A stretch of DNA of 64,000 nucleotides from Betaproteobacteria bacterium (GCA_013298145.1 JAAFJO010000007.1:121674-185673); one strand, 5' to 3'. Positions 28,526 through 39,970 are shown, counted from the stretch's first letter. Notes: generated by a model from the letters alone, not told the origin. Numbers and translations: made by a program.

Positions 28526-31500
28526 ATGTCCGCGCCGCAATTTGTCCATCTCCGCCTGCATTCTGAATTCTCAATCGTCGATTCGACGTTGCGGGTCGAT
28601 GATGCGGTGAGACTTGCCTCAAAAGACGGTCAAAAAGCGCTCGCGATCACTGATCTGGCCAACTTGTTCGGCTTTGTAAAGTTTTTCAAAGCCGCGAAAG
28701 GCAAGGGCATTAAGCCCATTTGCGGCGTTGACGCCTGGATTGATGCGCGTGTCGCCGGAGACGCAGCGACAGGCGATGCAGAGCCCTACCGCGTGCTCTT
28801 CCTTGCGGAATCACACGCTGGCTATCTTCGAATTTGCGATTGGCTTACGCGGGCCTATCGCGATAACCAACTTCGCGGCAAAGCACTCATCAAACCCGAG
28901 TGGCTCGACAGTGCCGACGGCAGCGCTACGCATGATGTGTTTTGTTTATCGGGTGGCTGGTTTGGCGATGTTGGGTTTGCGATTCGACATGGGCAGAAAG
29001 CGAGCGCCGAGCGGGCTGCCTCCGCTTGGCTCGCGCGCTTCCCCGGTCGCTATGCGATGGAAATTCACCGCGCGGGATTCAAAGACGAACATCATTTCGT
29101 TTCGGGCACGGTTGCGCTCGCCAATCAGCTGCGCATCCCCGTGGTAGCAACCCATCCGATTCAATTTGCAACGGCTGAAGATTTTTACGCGCACGATGCG
29201 CGGGTGTGTATCGCCGAAGGTTATGCACTCGGCGACGCACGCCGCCCACAGCAATTTACGGAAAAGCAGCATTTCCTCACGCAGCAGGAGATGGTCGAAA
29301 AATTTGCCGACTATCCGCAAGCCATTGCCAACACGGTGGCGATTGCCACCCGTTGCACACTCAGTCTGAAACTCGGCACCAACTACCTGCCTGATTTCCC
29401 ACTGCCCGCTGGCGTCACCATTGAAGAACACGTTCGCAACGAAGTGTTCGCCGGATTGGAGAAGCGGCTTGAGGTGCTCTACCCCGATCCTGCACTGCGC
29501 GAGCGCGAACGCCCACGCTATGTGGAGCGCTGCGATTTTGAGATCACGACGATCTTAAAAATGGGGTTTCCGGGCTACTTCCTGATCGTTGCGGATTTCA
29601 TTGGCTGGGCAAAAAGTAACGGCGTACCCGTGGGCCCGGGGCGCGGCTCGGGTGCGGGCTCACTGGTCGCGTATTCGCTCGGCATCACCGATCTCGATCC
29701 ACTGCAATACAACCTGCTCTTCGAGCGATTCCTGAATCCGGAACGGGTGTCGATGCCAGACTTCGATATCGACTTCTGCCAAGACGGTCGTGACCGTGTG
29801 ATTGATTACGTACGCAACAAGTACGGCGCCGAAAGCGTGGGTCAAATCGCAACCTTCGGCACGATGGCTGCAAAAGCCGCAGTGCGCGATTGCGGGCGTG
29901 TACTCGACATGCCTTACACGTTTGTTGATGGTGTTGCGAAACTCATCCCGTTCCAGCCCGGAAAGTGGACCACGCTCGCGCTGATGCCCGCCAACGAAAA
30001 GGAGCGGGCCGCCAATACGATTTATGCAAAAGATGCGGAGCCGCTGCTGCTTGAGCGCGAGAAAAACGAAGAAGACGTGGCCTCCCTCCTGGCGCTTGCA
30101 GAACAAGTGGAGGGGCTGCCGCGCAACGTGGGTATGCACGCGGGCGGCGTGTTGATTGCGCCTGGAAAATTAACCGATTTCTGCCCGCTCTATTCGCAAG
30201 AGCAATCGGGCACGATGGTGAGCCAGTACGACAAAGACGATGTCGAAGCCGTGGGTCTCGTTAAGTTCGACTTCCTGGGGCTGACGACGCTCACGATTCT
30301 GGATTGGACGATTCGCTTCTGTAAGCGCCTTGATCCGTCGTTTGATATCGATCTGCAGAAACTGCCGCTTGATGATGCATCGGTCTATCAAATCTTTCGC
30401 GAAGCCAACACCGTAGCGATCTTCCAGTTTGAATCGAGCGGCATGAAAGATTTGCTCGTGAAGGCCAAGCCTTCGCGACTTGAAGACTTAACCGCGTTGA
30501 ACGCCCTGTATCGACCGGGGCCGATGGACCTCATCCCCGATTACATCGCGCGCAAAAGCGGCACACAGCGCTTCGAATATCCGGATGAACGCCTGAAACC
30601 GATGCTCGAAGAAACCTTCGGCATCATGGTGTATCAAGAACAGGTGATGCAGGCCGCGCAGATCATAGGTAACTATTCGCTCGGCGGTGCAGATTTGCTG
30701 CGCCGTGCGATGGGCAAGAAGAAGCCTGAAGAGATGGCCAAGCATCGCGAAATTTTTCGCAAGGGTGCGGGCGAAAATGGACTGACGCAGCAGCGAGCCG
30801 ACGAACTCTTCGACTTGATGGAGAAGTTCGCAGGGTATGGCTTTAACAAGTCGCACTCTGCCGCTTACGCCTACGTTGCCTATCAAACGGCGTACTTTAA
30901 GAAGCATCATTCGGCCGCCTTCATGGCAGCCAACATGAGCGCCGTGATGAGCGACACCGATAAGGTGCGCCAGCTGCTGGATGATTCGATCACCAACGGT
31001 CTCTCGTTTGAGCCGCCTGATGTAAACGTGGGTGAATATCGATTCGTGCCCGTTGATCGGCGAACGATTCGCTACGGTCTCGGTGGCGTGAAGGGCACAG
31101 GCGAAGGCGCGGTCATCGAAATTCTGCGTGCGAGAGCCGAAGGCGGCGCATTCAAAAATCTCTTCGATTTCTGTCGTCGCGTAAACACGCAAACAGTAAA
31201 CAGGCGCACGGTCGAAGCTCTTATTAAATCGGGGGCGTTTGATAAATTACATGAAAACCGAGCGAGCGCATTTGCAAGCGTTGGCGCCGCATTAAGCGAG
31301 GCGGAGCGCGCACAAGCTAATATCTCACAAAACTCACTGTTCGGTGAGGATTCAGACGTATCAGCGCCTGCGCTTATCGATGCCAGACCGTGGGATTTGC
31401 TCGAGAAGCTTGCGCATGAAAAAGCGGCGCTTGGGCTTTATCTGAGCGGGCATCCGTATGACGCGTACCGGAAGGATTTGAGCGCTGTGACAACCATGCC

Positions 31501-32005
31501 GCTTGCGCGCATCGAACCTGCCGATTCGAAGCAACGCTTGGCCGGCATCGTCAATGCCGTGCGCACAATTAATTCTCGTAACGGTCGAATGTGTTTCTTG
31601 ACGCTCGATGATCGCACCGGCGTGTTCGAGGTCATGATTCCGGCCGCGCTCTTCGAAGCGCACCGCACCTGGCTCAAGGAAGACATTCCCCTCATCATTG
31701 AGGCGAAAGTCTCGCAAGGGCGCGAAGGAATGGGCACTCGGGTGATCGCCGACCAGTTGCTCACTATCGAGCAAGCGCGCGCTCAGTATGCGCGGCGGAT
31801 GCTCGTAAAACTCAACGGCAAGAGCGCCGCGCACGAAGCAAGCGAGCTCCTTACAGCCCTGAAGCCGTTCGTGGGCGGTTCGGTACCAGTCTCGATCCTC
31901 GTGCAGAAAGACGGATATCGCGGTCGCATCGATTTGGGTGAGCAATGGCGAGTGACACCCAAGAGCGAGCTGCTGGCAAAGCTCGCAGCGGAGCTTGAGT
32001 TTTAA
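28526..32005 (+). CDS. dnaE: DNA polymerase III subunit alpha
   Basis: 1159 aa; FVHLRLHSEFSIVDSTLRVDD...GVPVGPGRGSGAGSLVAYSLGITDLDPL...MPDFDIDFCQDGRDRVIDYV. Confidence 0.98.
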   Translation: MSAPQFVHLRLHSEFSIVDSTLRVDDAVRLASKDGQKALAITDLANLFGFVKFFKAAKGKGIKPICGVDAWIDARVAGDAATGDAEPYRVLFLAESHAGYLRICDWLTRAYRDNQLRGKALIKPEWLDSADGSATHDVFCLSGGWFGDVGFAIRHGQKASAERAASAWLARFPGRYAMEIHRAGFKDEHHFVSGTVALANQLRIPVVATHPIQFATAEDFYAHDARVCIAEGYALGDARRPQQFTEKQHFLTQQEMVEKFADYPQAIANTVAIATRCTLSLKLGTNYLPDFPLPAGVTIEEHVRNEVFAGLEKRLEVLYPDPALRERERPRYVERCDFEITTILKMGFPGYFLIVADFIGWAKSNGVPVGPGRGSGAGSLVAYSLGITDLDPLQYNLLFERFLNPERVSMPDFDIDFCQDGRDRVIDYVRNKYGAESVGQIATFGTMAAKAAVRDCGRVLDMPYTFVDGVAKLIPFQPGKWTTLALMPANEKERAANTIYAKDAEPLLLEREKNEEDVASLLALAEQVEGLPRNVGMHAGGVLIAPGKLTDFCPLYSQEQSGTMVSQYDKDDVEAVGLVKFDFLGLTTLTILDWTIRFCKRLDPSFDIDLQKLPLDDASVYQIFREANTVAIFQFESSGMKDLLVKAKPSRLEDLTALNALYRPGPMDLIPDYIARKSGTQRFEYPDERLKPMLEETFGIMVYQEQVMQAAQIIGNYSLGGADLLRRAMGKKKPEEMAKHREIFRKGAGENGLTQQRADELFDLMEKFAGYGFNKSHSAAYAYVAYQTAYFKKHHSAAFMAANMSAVMSDTDKVRQLLDDSITNGLSFEPPDVNVGEYRFVPVDRRTIRYGLGGVKGTGEGAVIEILRARAEGGAFKNLFDFCRRVNTQTVNRRTVEALIKSGAFDKLHENRASAFASVGAALSEAERAQANISQNSLFGEDSDVSAPALIDARPWDLLEKLAHEKAALGLYLSGHPYDAYRKDLSAVTTMPLARIEPADSKQRLAGIVNAVRTINSRNGRMCFLTLDDRTGVFEVMIPAALFEAHRTWLKEDIPLIIEAKVSQGREGMGTRVIADQLLTIEQARAQYARRMLVKLNGKSAAHEASELLTALKPFVGGSVPVSILVQKDGYRGRIDLGEQWRVTPKSELLAKLAAELEF

Positions 32006-32033
32006 GCCGAGCTCTCGCTTGGCAGCGCGAGAC

Positions 32034-33632
32034 TTACCGACCGTAATTTAAGTTCGGGCACGCGCGATGAAGCGCATCGCGCCAGCGCTCGTTCCAATCC
32101 GCCTGCGTTGCACTTTGCCAAAAGCCAAGGGCTTGTAGCGACGATCCGTTGAAACAGAAAAACTGCGTGGGTGCGGCGGGGGCGTCCTCCCGCTTGGTGA
32201 GATGCTTTCGAACGACACCATCTGCGGATAACTTCCACCATTCCCAAGCACCCAGATCCGTTGAAATGATCATTTGGGAGACGCGTTCTCTGTCGCCTGA
32301 ATAGGCGAGCAAAAGCGCGCCGTTCGCATTGCGCGCGAAGGGAACTCGCCCGATACGATCTGGCGCAACCACGAGCGCATAGTCCTTCGCCAGGAGACTA
32401 TTGCCTAAGCGCGGTATTTCATTCTGCAGGCGATGCATCTCATTCGATGCGATGCGCCATTCCTCAACGGCTGCCCGCTGCCAGAACGCGAGCGCAAGGA
32501 GAACCCCGATGGCGAATGCAAACTGCAATCGTGCAGATTGTGCAGCGGCGGCAGCGCCAATCGCGATCGCGAAGCCCACGGCCATGAGGTGATAAATCCG
32601 CGCGCCGTCGGATCCGATATTCGGGGACGGAAATACAACGGCGAGCGCTGCCGCAACAATCGCGGCGAAGATGAGTCCAGCGGACACACCAAAGCGTTGC
32701 GCCCGCCGGCTGAGCGCCCATAGCAGCAGAAGCACACACATAACGCTCGCGACGGTCGACGCCACGGGTGCGATTGAAAGATAGTCGCGAGCGCTCAGCC
32801 CATGGGCGAGCCACGAACTTACGATTGCTCCGACGCCGCGTGAGGACGAGCCAGTGGCGTAGAGGTCGAGGCTCGTGCTCTGGAATAGCCACTGACGCCA
32901 CACGAGATAGGCGATAAGCAGGACGCCGTGGGCCACAGTGAGTCGAATCGTTGCCGCGCTCGGTCGGGTTAGCCACGCAGTATTGGCGTGACAATCGCGC
33001 AGCCAGAGCACGGATGCGATCAGCGCGATGGCAGTCGCGGCGGATTCTTTACTTGCGTAAGCGAGCGCGGCGGCCGCGAGGCTCGCGAGCGAACGAGCGT
33101 CACGACCGCTGGAGCTGAGCGCGCAAAAAAGCGCAAGCAGCACCAACAGTGTGGCGAACCCGTCATAGCGCCCAACAATCCAAATCGAGACTTCGGGCGC
33201 CCAAGGTAGCAGCGCGAATGCGCCGAAGGCAATGGCGGCGGCAGATAACGAGAAACCAAACGCGCGCACGACGCCGCCGACGAGGATCGCGCAGAGGAGG
33301 TGGAGCGCGACGTTCGTTAACCGCCAGAGCGAAACCTGATCGCCATGCGACAGTGCATCGAGCGCGAACGAGAGCACCGGTAGCGGGCGCCACATCGTAC
33401 TGCCGGGGACGAGCGGGGTGTGCCACTTTTCAAGCGCTGGCCCAAATACAGCGAAGTCGAGTGCTTGCTGCGCGGCGACGCGAATGACTCCCACATCGTC
33501 AGCGAGCGGCGCAACAGAGAAGCCGCGCGCGTGGCTGAAGAAAAAAAGAAGTAGTGCGAAGAGTGCGAGCAGTATTGCGTGCGCGCGCGCGCTAGCCTGC
33601 GCGTTCGGGCCCCCGCCAGAGAAACGCGTCAT
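32034..33632 (-). CDS. Polytopic membrane protein, possibly glycosyltransferase-like
   Basis: 532 aa, many TM segments; FAPLADDVGV-type N-terminus and WRPLPVLSFALDALSHG...WRLTNVALHLLCAILVGGVVRAFG. Confidence 0.55.
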   Translation of the reverse strand: MTRFSGGGPNAQASARAHAILLALFALLLFFFSHARGFSVAPLADDVGVIRVAAQQALDFAVFGPALEKWHTPLVPGSTMWRPLPVLSFALDALSHGDQVSLWRLTNVALHLLCAILVGGVVRAFGFSLSAAAIAFGAFALLPWAPEVSIWIVGRYDGFATLLVLLALFCALSSSGRDARSLASLAAAALAYASKESAATAIALIASVLWLRDCHANTAWLTRPSAATIRLTVAHGVLLIAYLVWRQWLFQSTSLDLYATGSSSRGVGAIVSSWLAHGLSARDYLSIAPVASTVASVMCVLLLLWALSRRAQRFGVSAGLIFAAIVAAALAVVFPSPNIGSDGARIYHLMAVGFAIAIGAAAAAQSARLQFAFAIGVLLALAFWQRAAVEEWRIASNEMHRLQNEIPRLGNSLLAKDYALVVAPDRIGRVPFARNANGALLLAYSGDRERVSQMIISTDLGAWEWWKLSADGVVRKHLTKREDAPAAPTQFFCFNGSSLQALGFWQSATQADWNERWRDALHRACPNLNYGR

Positions 33633-33643
33633 CTATCCACGCT

Positions 33644-34267
33644 TCATTTCGCGGTATCCGGCACAGGCGATATCCAGCTCCCAACCTTGCGAAAAATGGC
33701 GAGCAAGCCCTTAATCAGATATCGCAACAAAAGCACCAGCGCGATGACGAACACGAGCAATAGGCCGAGAAAAATCCACGGGTTCGCGATCGCGAGCGCT
33801 AAGCCGCCAGCAACCGCGGTGTCCTCGGCGAGCGAAACGGCAACATTACTAAACGGCTCAGGTGAGGTGTTCACCGCGGCGCGGGTACCGGCTTTTCCGA
33901 AGTGGGTGCCCGCCGCTAGAGTTCCACCAATGATTGCCGCCGCCATCGCCACGCCCTCACCGGTGTCTCCGAGCATGCCGGCCGCCATCGCAGCTCCCGC
34001 AGGGATCCGCAGGAAGGTGTGTACGGCGTCCCACGCACTATCGAGCCAGGGGATCTTGTCGGCAAAGAATTCGACGAACGTCATAAAACCCGCTGCACCG
34101 AGTACGATCGGATTCGTAATGACGCTCATCGCATCGGGAAGCGGAACGTATCCAAACTTGCCCAGTAACCCAACGACGAACACCACCAGGTAAAGCCGGA
34201 TCCCAGCGCCCCAGGCCATCGCAAGACTCATCGCCAACTCAGCCAGGTGATTCTGAATCCATTCCAT
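33644..34267 (-). CDS. DUF4126-like membrane protein
   Basis: Likely start 34267 (MEWIQNHLAELAMSLAMAWGAGIRLYLVVFVVGLLG...); PLPDAMSVITNPIVLGAAGFMTFVEFFADKIPWLDSAWDAVHTFLRIPAG. Confidence 0.75.
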   Translation of the reverse strand: MEWIQNHLAELAMSLAMAWGAGIRLYLVVFVVGLLGKFGYVPLPDAMSVITNPIVLGAAGFMTFVEFFADKIPWLDSAWDAVHTFLRIPAGAAMAAGMLGDTGEGVAMAAAIIGGTLAAGTHFGKAGTRAAVNTSPEPFSNVAVSLAEDTAVAGGLALAIANPWIFLGLLLVFVIALVLLLRYLIKGLLAIFRKVGSWISPVPDTAK

Positions 34268-34458
34268 CTGTCGTTTCCTCTTTCTTCGCCAAGCTGAGCG
34301 AGGCATCGCTAGTTTCGTCCGTCTACTGGCGAGGCCGCCAGGGGCAATGCGCACTGTTGTGCCCCGGTTGACTCAAACAGTCCGAACCGCAGCCCCTGAA
34401 CGTGGGCTAACCCGCATTGGTGTACAGTTCGATCACACTAATCACTCTAGGAGGAACT

Positions 34459-34713
34459 TTGGACTACATCATTTTCGCGCTCGTGGGGCTCGTTGTCGGC
34501 GCAGTGGCGAAGTTTATTCTTCCCGGAAAACAAGGCGGCGGCATTATCGTCACGGCGATCCTCGGCATGATCGGTTCGCTCGTGGGCACCTATGGCGGGC
34601 AACAGCTAGGAATCGTTTCAGCGAAAGCGGGCACTCACTGGATTGCGTCGATCATTGGCGCTGTAGTGGTTGTATTCGTCTATAGCCTGCTCACGAAGAA
34701 ATCAAGCACCTAA
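34459..34713 (+). CDS. GlsB/YeaQ/YmgE-like membrane protein
   Basis: aggagg followed by TTG start at 34459: (M)DYIIFALVGLVVGAVAKFILPGKQGGGIIVTAILGMIGSLVGTYGGQQLG. Confidence 0.85.
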   Translation: MDYIIFALVGLVVGAVAKFILPGKQGGGIIVTAILGMIGSLVGTYGGQQLGIVSAKAGTHWIASIIGAVVVVFVYSLLTKKSST

Positions 34714-34730
34714 GCTTTGCGAGAAGTATG

Positions 34731-34818
34731 CCAATTCGATTGGGACCAGAGTGCGATTTATTGTAGCTTCGCTACTTAATTCAATTCGCCCCGAACCCAA
34801 TCCGAATCAAGCGATAAC
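34731..34818. repeat. 65-67 bp spaced intergenic element, copy A
   Basis: ccaattcgattgggaccag (34731) and cccaatccgaatcaagcgataac (34796), spacing 65 bp; GATTGGG / CCCAATC complementary; internal gtagc-ttc-gctac hairpin. Confidence 0.7.
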
Positions 34819-34843
34819 GCCCTAAGCTATCACCACATACTCG

Positions 34844-34877
34844 AAAAAAAAAGCCGACGATGTCGGCTCTTTTTTTG
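34844..34877 (-). terminator. Rho-independent terminator after rplQ (possibly bidirectional)
   Basis: aaaaaaaaaGCCGACgatGTCGGCtcttttttt. Confidence 0.9.
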
Positions 34878-34891
34878 CGGCACGCGAAAGA

Positions 34892-35299
34892 CTATTCGGT
34901 CTTAGCGGCCTCAGGCGCTGCAGCTTCTTCAGCAACAGGCGCTGGACGATCCATCAACGATACAAGCGCCATCGGAGCATTGTCGCCCTGGCGGAAGCCG
35001 TATTTGAGGATTTGCACATAACCGCCGTTGCGGTTTGCGTAGCGCGGGCCAAGCTCATTGAAAACCTTGCCAACAATTTCGCGGTCGCGAATGCGATCGA
35101 AAGCGAGACGGCGGTTTGCGAGCGATGGCTTTTTGCCAAGCGTGATGATCGGCTCAACAACGCGGCGAAGCTCTTTAGCCTTCGGCAGCGTGGTACGGAT
35201 TACTTCGTAGCGAAGCAATGCGGTTGAGAGGTTACGCAGAAGCGCCTGGCGGTGCGCGCTAGTGCGGTTGAGTTTACGAAGTCCACTTCCGTGACGCAT
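34892..35299 (-). CDS. rplQ: 50S ribosomal protein L17
   Basis: [56 protein letters not shown]. Confidence 0.98.
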   Translation of the reverse strand: MRHGSGLRKLNRTSAHRQALLRNLSTALLRYEVIRTTLPKAKELRRVVEPIITLGKKPSLANRRLAFDRIRDREIVGKVFNELGPRYANRNGGYVQILKYGFRQGDNAPMALVSLMDRPAPVAEEAAAPEAAKTE

Positions 35300-35320
35300 G
35301 ATCTATCTCCTGCTCTTTGC

Positions 35321-36307
35321 TTAGTTACCGCGCTCGAGACCAGCCGGTGGCCAGTTGTCGAGTTTAGTTCCCAGCGCGAGACCGCGCTGCGAGAGCACTT
35401 CCTTGATTTCGTTAAGTGATTTACGACCCAAATTTGGCGTCTTGAGCAACTCGGTTTCCGAGCGCTGAACCAAATCACCGATGTAGTGAATGTTTTCCGC
35501 TTTCAAGCAGTTTGCCGAACGAACGGTAAGTTCGAGATCATCAACTGGCTTGAGAAGAATCGGATCAAACGACGCCGAGGCGCGCTCAAGTGCAGGCATG
35601 TCAGTGCCTTGCAAATCAGCGAACGACGAGAGTTGGTCCACGAGGATGCTCGCCGCGTAACGCACAGCACCTTCAGGCTCAATTGCGCCGTTGGTTTCGA
35701 TATCAAGAACGAGTTTGTCAAGATCGGTACGCTGTTCAACGCGAGCTGATTCAACCGTGTAACTCACGCGCTTGACCGGGCTGAAGGACGCGTCTAGCAG
35801 GATCGAACCCACTTTGCGATTTCCCGTTTGCCCTGCAGCGACGCGCATCGTCGATGGTACATAACCACGACCACGCTCTACCTTGATTTCGAGATCAAGC
35901 TTCCCGCCTTGCGTGAGATTAGCAATCACGTGTTCTGGATTGATGATCTCAACTTCGTGCGAAGACTCGATGTCAGCCGCCGTAACGGGTCCCGCGCCCT
36001 CTTTTTTGAGGGTGAGGACCGCGCTATCGCGATTGTGCAGCTTTACAACTACGCCCTTGAGGTTCAAGAGAATGTCAACAACATCCTCTTGCACGCCTTC
36101 AAGCGTTGAATATTCATGCACGACGCCAGCGATCGACACTTCGGTCGGCGCGTAGCCAGGCATCGAAGAAAGCAGCACACGACGCAGTGCGTTGCCGAGA
36201 GTGTGGCCGTAACCACGCTCAAACGGCTCCATCACTACACGTGCAGCTGAGGGGCTGGTTGCTTGAACCTCAATGTTGCGGGGCTTCAAAAAAGCTGTAC
36301 TCTGCAT
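35321..36307 (-). CDS. rpoA: DNA-directed RNA polymerase subunit alpha
   Basis: [30 protein letters not shown]...[19 protein letters not shown]. Confidence 0.99.
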   Translation of the reverse strand: MQSTAFLKPRNIEVQATSPSAARVVMEPFERGYGHTLGNALRRVLLSSMPGYAPTEVSIAGVVHEYSTLEGVQEDVVDILLNLKGVVVKLHNRDSAVLTLKKEGAGPVTAADIESSHEVEIINPEHVIANLTQGGKLDLEIKVERGRGYVPSTMRVAAGQTGNRKVGSILLDASFSPVKRVSYTVESARVEQRTDLDKLVLDIETNGAIEPEGAVRYAASILVDQLSSFADLQGTDMPALERASASFDPILLKPVDDLELTVRSANCLKAENIHYIGDLVQRSETELLKTPNLGRKSLNEIKEVLSQRGLALGTKLDNWPPAGLERGN

Positions 36308-36336
36308 ACATTTCCTTATGTGTGAGGATCTAGCGA

Positions 36337-36960
36337 TTACTTCGAGTACAACTCGACGACCAGGCTCTCGTTGATGTCAGATGCGAATTCGGTGCGATCA
36401 GGCGCATGCTTGAACGTACCTTTCATGTCTTTCGCGTTTACGTCGACCCAACCTGGGAAGCCGATACGCTCAGCGAGCGCGAGCGCGTCGATGATGCGAG
36501 CTTGTGTGCGCGACTTCTCAACGATTTGCACTTCCGCGTTAGCAGGCACAATCGCCGATGGAATGTTGCAGACGTGGCCGTTCACCATGATCGCTTTGTG
36601 ACTCACCAACTGGCGAGCTTCAGCGCGCGTTGAGCCAAAGCCCATGCGGTAAACAACGTTGTCAAGACGCGATTCGAGAAGCTTCAACAGGTTCTCACCG
36701 GTCGAGCCTTTACGGCGCGATGCCTCTGCAAACGTACGGCGGAACTGGCGCTCAAGTACGCCATAAATCCGGCGCAGCTTTTGCTTTTCGCGCAACTGCA
36801 GACCGTAGTCTGACGTACGCTGACCGCTCTTCGCGCCATGTTGGCCGGGTGCAGCGGCAAGTTTGCATTTACTGTCGAGCGAACGACGTGCACTCTTCAG
36901 AAATAAATCAGTGCCCTCACGACGAGAGAGCTTGCACTTAGGGCCTGTATAACGAGCCAT
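36337..36960 (-). CDS. rpsD: 30S ribosomal protein S4
   Basis: [33 protein letters not shown]. Confidence 0.99.
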   Translation of the reverse strand: MARYTGPKCKLSRREGTDLFLKSARRSLDSKCKLAAAPGQHGAKSGQRTSDYGLQLREKQKLRRIYGVLERQFRRTFAEASRRKGSTGENLLKLLESRLDNVVYRMGFGSTRAEARQLVSHKAIMVNGHVCNIPSAIVPANAEVQIVEKSRTQARIIDALALAERIGFPGWVDVNAKDMKGTFKHAPDRTEFASDINESLVVELYSK

Positions 36961-36978
36961 GAGTTTTCTCCTTCGTGA

Positions 36979-37386
36979 TTACATGCGGCGACGCTTGGGT
37001 GGACGGCAGCCGTTATGCGGCACAGGCGTCACGTCAGCGATGCTGGTTACTTTAATACCCAATGCGTTCAATGCACGCACGGCACTTTCACGACCTGGCC
37101 CTGGACCTTTGATCTGCACTTCGACGTTTTTGACGCCGTTTTCGACTGCAACTTTTCCTGCAGCTTCAGCAGCGACCTGCGCTGCGAAAGGCGTCGACTT
37201 GCGCGAACCCTTGAAGCCGGCGCCCCCCGAGGTTGCCCACGAAATGGCGTTCCCCTGGCGGTCGGTGATGGTGATAATCGTGTTGTTGAACGAAGCGTGT
37301 ACGTGGCAAATTGCCTCCGACACGTTCTTTCTAACTTTTTTGCGAGCGCGCGCTGCGGCCGCGTTCTTTGAAGATGCTTGCGCCAT
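36979..37386 (-). CDS. rpsK: 30S ribosomal protein S11
   Basis: [43 protein letters not shown]. Confidence 0.99.
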   Translation of the reverse strand: MAQASSKNAAAARARKKVRKNVSEAICHVHASFNNTIITITDRQGNAISWATSGGAGFKGSRKSTPFAAQVAAEAAGKVAVENGVKNVEVQIKGPGPGRESAVRALNALGIKVTSIADVTPVPHNGCRPPKRRRM

Positions 37387-37396
37387 GATCTAGTGC

Positions 37397-37762
37397 TTAG
37401 CCTTTCTTACCTGCAATTGCCTTGCGTGGGCCTTTGCGAGTACGCGCATTGGTGCGCGTACGCTGGCCACGTGCCGGCAGGCCCTTGCGATGACGGGTGC
37501 CGCGGTAGCAGCCCAGATCGATCAAGCGTTTAATGCTCATCGTTACTTCGCGGCGAAGGTCACCTTCAACGCTGAATTTAGCGACTTGTTCACGAAGCTT
37601 ATCGAGCTCAGCGTCCGTCAGGTCTTTGACCTTTTTGCTGCGCGAAACGCCTGCGTCATCGCAGACCTTCTTTGCGCGGGTGTGGCCGATGCCAAAGATC
37701 GCAGTCATCGCGATCCATGCATGTTTTTGGTTGGGGATATTGACCCCGGCGATACGTGCCAT
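37397..37762 (-). CDS. rpsM: 30S ribosomal protein S13
   Basis: [38 protein letters not shown]. Confidence 0.99.
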   Translation of the reverse strand: MARIAGVNIPNQKHAWIAMTAIFGIGHTRAKKVCDDAGVSRSKKVKDLTDAELDKLREQVAKFSVEGDLRREVTMSIKRLIDLGCYRGTRHRKGLPARGQRTRTNARTRKGPRKAIAGKKG

Positions 37763-37783
37763 TGTCTGTTATCTCCTTCCCAA

Positions 37784-37897
37784 TTAGCCTTGACGCTGCT
37801 TGTGACGTGGATCTGTGCAGATCACACGAACCACACCGTGGCGGCGCACGATTTTGCAGTTACGGCAAATCTTCTTTACCGATGCATTCACTTTCAT
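37784..37897 (-). CDS. rpmJ: 50S ribosomal protein L36
   Basis: Manual translation of the rpsM-infA gap: [37 protein letters not shown] (37 aa); below the ORF track size cut. Confidence 0.96.
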   Translation of the reverse strand: MKVNASVKKICRNCKIVRRHGVVRVICTDPRHKQRQG

Positions 37898-37916
37898 GGT
37901 CGTTTCCTGTTTAGAT

Positions 37917-38135
37917 TTATTTGGCGCGGAATGTGATCCGTGCCCGTGTCAAGTCATACGGCGTCATATCAACCGTTACCTTGTCACCCGGCAAAATTTT
38001 TATGTAGTTCATGCGCATCTTGCCGGAGATGTGCCCTAGGACGACGTGTCCGTTTTCTAACTTCACCCGAAACGTTGCGTTAGGCAGCATTTCCAGGATT
38101 TCTCCCTGCATCTGGATGGTGTCTTCTTTAGCCAT
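37917..38135 (-). CDS. infA: Translation initiation factor IF-1
   Basis: [72 protein letters not shown]. Confidence 0.98.
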   Translation of the reverse strand: MAKEDTIQMQGEILEMLPNATFRVKLENGHVVLGHISGKMRMNYIKILPGDKVTVDMTPYDLTRARITFRAK

Positions 38136-38139
38136 AACG

Positions 38140-39459
38140 TTAGACCGGAAGCCCACCCTTCCCTTTTAAGTTCGCTTTCTTCAGAAGCGAATCGTATTGC
38201 TGTGACATCAGGTACGCCTGTACTTGAGTCATGAAATCCATCGTCACGACGACGATAATCAAAAGCGATGTCCCACCAAAATAGAACTGTACGTTCCACG
38301 CGCTGATGAGAAACTCGGGAATCAAGCACACGATGGTGATGTAGATCGCACCGATGAGCGTGAGCCGCGTAGTGATTTTTTCAATGTACTTAGCGGTTTG
38401 ATCGCCAGGACGGTAGCCAGGTATAAACGCGCCGCCCTTCTTAAGGTTCTCTGCGGTCTCTTTCGGGTTGTACTGAATCGCCGTGTAAAAGAAGCAGAAA
38501 AAGACAATCAACGCGCCATAAATGATCATGTAGATCGGCTGACCTGGGCTCAGAATCGCGGCGGTATCACGCAACCACTTCGGCGCGTTAGGGCCCATGA
38601 ACCCAAGAATCGTCGGAATAAAAAGAATCAAGCTTGATGCGAAGATGGGCGGAATAACCCCCGCCATGTTGAGCTTCAACGGCAGATGAGATGCCTGACC
38701 GCCATAAACCTTGTTACCAACCTGACGCTTCGCGTAGTTAATCAGCACTTTCCGAAGCGCGCGCTCGAAGAACACAACAGCAGCGGTGACGACAACAACG
38801 AGGCCGATCAAGAACAACAATTTAAGGATCGATAAGTTTCCTGACGATTGGAGCTCAAGCGTGTTCTTAATTGCCGCTGGCAATCCCGCAAGGATTCCTG
38901 CGACGATCAACAACGAAATGCCGTTACCTAAGCCGCGCTCGGTAATCTGCTCGCCTAACCACATCAGGAACATCGTACCCGTCACGAGCGTAATCACCGT
39001 AATGAGGCGGAAAGCCATCCCAGGATCGAGGACAAGCTGCGGCTGACTTTCAAGTGCAATCGCAATACCAACCGCCTGAACCGTCGCAAGGATCACCGTA
39101 CCGTAGCGCGTGTACTGCGTAATCTTTCGACGCCCAGCTTCGCCTTCTTTCTTCAGCGCTTCAAGCGACGGCACAACCACCGTCGCCAGCTGCATGATGA
39201 TCGACGCCGAGATGTACGGCATGATGCCCAACGCCAAAATCGAAAAGCGCGACAAGGCGCCTCCCGAGAATACGTTAAACAACCCAAGGATTCCGCCTTG
39301 CTGCGACTTGAACAATTCTTCAAGCACGGCTGCGTTAATACCCGGCACCGGCACGTGAGTGCCGATTCGGTAAACGATTAACGCGCCGAGCAAAAAGAAG
39401 AGGCGACGCTTAAGGTCGCCATACTTGTCGCCGGTTTTTGCTGCTGGGTTTAGAGCCAC
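38140..39459 (-). CDS. secY: Preprotein translocase subunit SecY
   Basis: [32 protein letters not shown]...FMPGYRPG-like [23 protein letters not shown]. Confidence 0.99.
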   Translation of the reverse strand: MALNPAAKTGDKYGDLKRRLFFLLGALIVYRIGTHVPVPGINAAVLEELFKSQQGGILGLFNVFSGGALSRFSILALGIMPYISASIIMQLATVVVPSLEALKKEGEAGRRKITQYTRYGTVILATVQAVGIAIALESQPQLVLDPGMAFRLITVITLVTGTMFLMWLGEQITERGLGNGISLLIVAGILAGLPAAIKNTLELQSSGNLSILKLLFLIGLVVVVTAAVVFFERALRKVLINYAKRQVGNKVYGGQASHLPLKLNMAGVIPPIFASSLILFIPTILGFMGPNAPKWLRDTAAILSPGQPIYMIIYGALIVFFCFFYTAIQYNPKETAENLKKGGAFIPGYRPGDQTAKYIEKITTRLTLIGAIYITIVCLIPEFLISAWNVQFYFGGTSLLIIVVVTMDFMTQVQAYLMSQQYDSLLKKANLKGKGGLPV

Positions 39460-39523
39460 GCTATTCCTGGTTACCTAAGTAGCTTTCCGATTCACCGCCC
39501 CGTTTCATTGGGGCTAGAGAGGA

Positions 39524-39955
39524 CTATTCGAATTTTCCGCCTGCGGCTTCGATCGCTTTCTTGGCCGAAGCAGTGACACCGATTCCGCGCAAAGTTACCG
39601 CGACTCTAATTTCGCCGCCAGCAATGACTTTGCACACCTTCGCGTCATTTGCGATGACTTTCTTAGCTTTCAAGCTGAGCATGTCCACATCGGTGAGTCC
39701 GAGTGCAGCCAGCTCGCCCACGGTGATTTCCGACCGGAAGTCACGCATCAGCGAAGTGAACCCGCGCTTTGGCAAGCGGCGTTGCAAAGGCATCTGACCG
39801 CCCTCGAAGCCCACTTTTTGCGAGTAGCCCGAACGCGATTTTTGACCGTTGTGGCCGCGACCCGCCGTCTTGCCCAGCCCCGAACCCACACCACGTGCGA
39901 CGCGGCGACGATTCTTCTTTGAGCCTTCTGCAGGCTTAATTGTGTTGAGTTGCAT
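39524..39955 (-). CDS. rplO: 50S ribosomal protein L15
   Basis: [43 protein letters not shown]. Confidence 0.99.
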   Translation of the reverse strand: MQLNTIKPAEGSKKNRRRVARGVGSGLGKTAGRGHNGQKSRSGYSQKVGFEGGQMPLQRRLPKRGFTSLMRDFRSEITVGELAALGLTDVDMLSLKAKKVIANDAKVCKVIAGGEIRVAVTLRGIGVTASAKKAIEAAGGKFE

Positions 39956-39970
39956 GATGTGCGTTCTTTC

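Noticed and set aside
39498-39513. CCCCGTTTCATTGGGG between rplO and secY resembles a half-motif of the 65-67 bp element
   Set aside because: No partner half-motif at 65-67 bp on either side; likely chance palindrome in the leader of secY.
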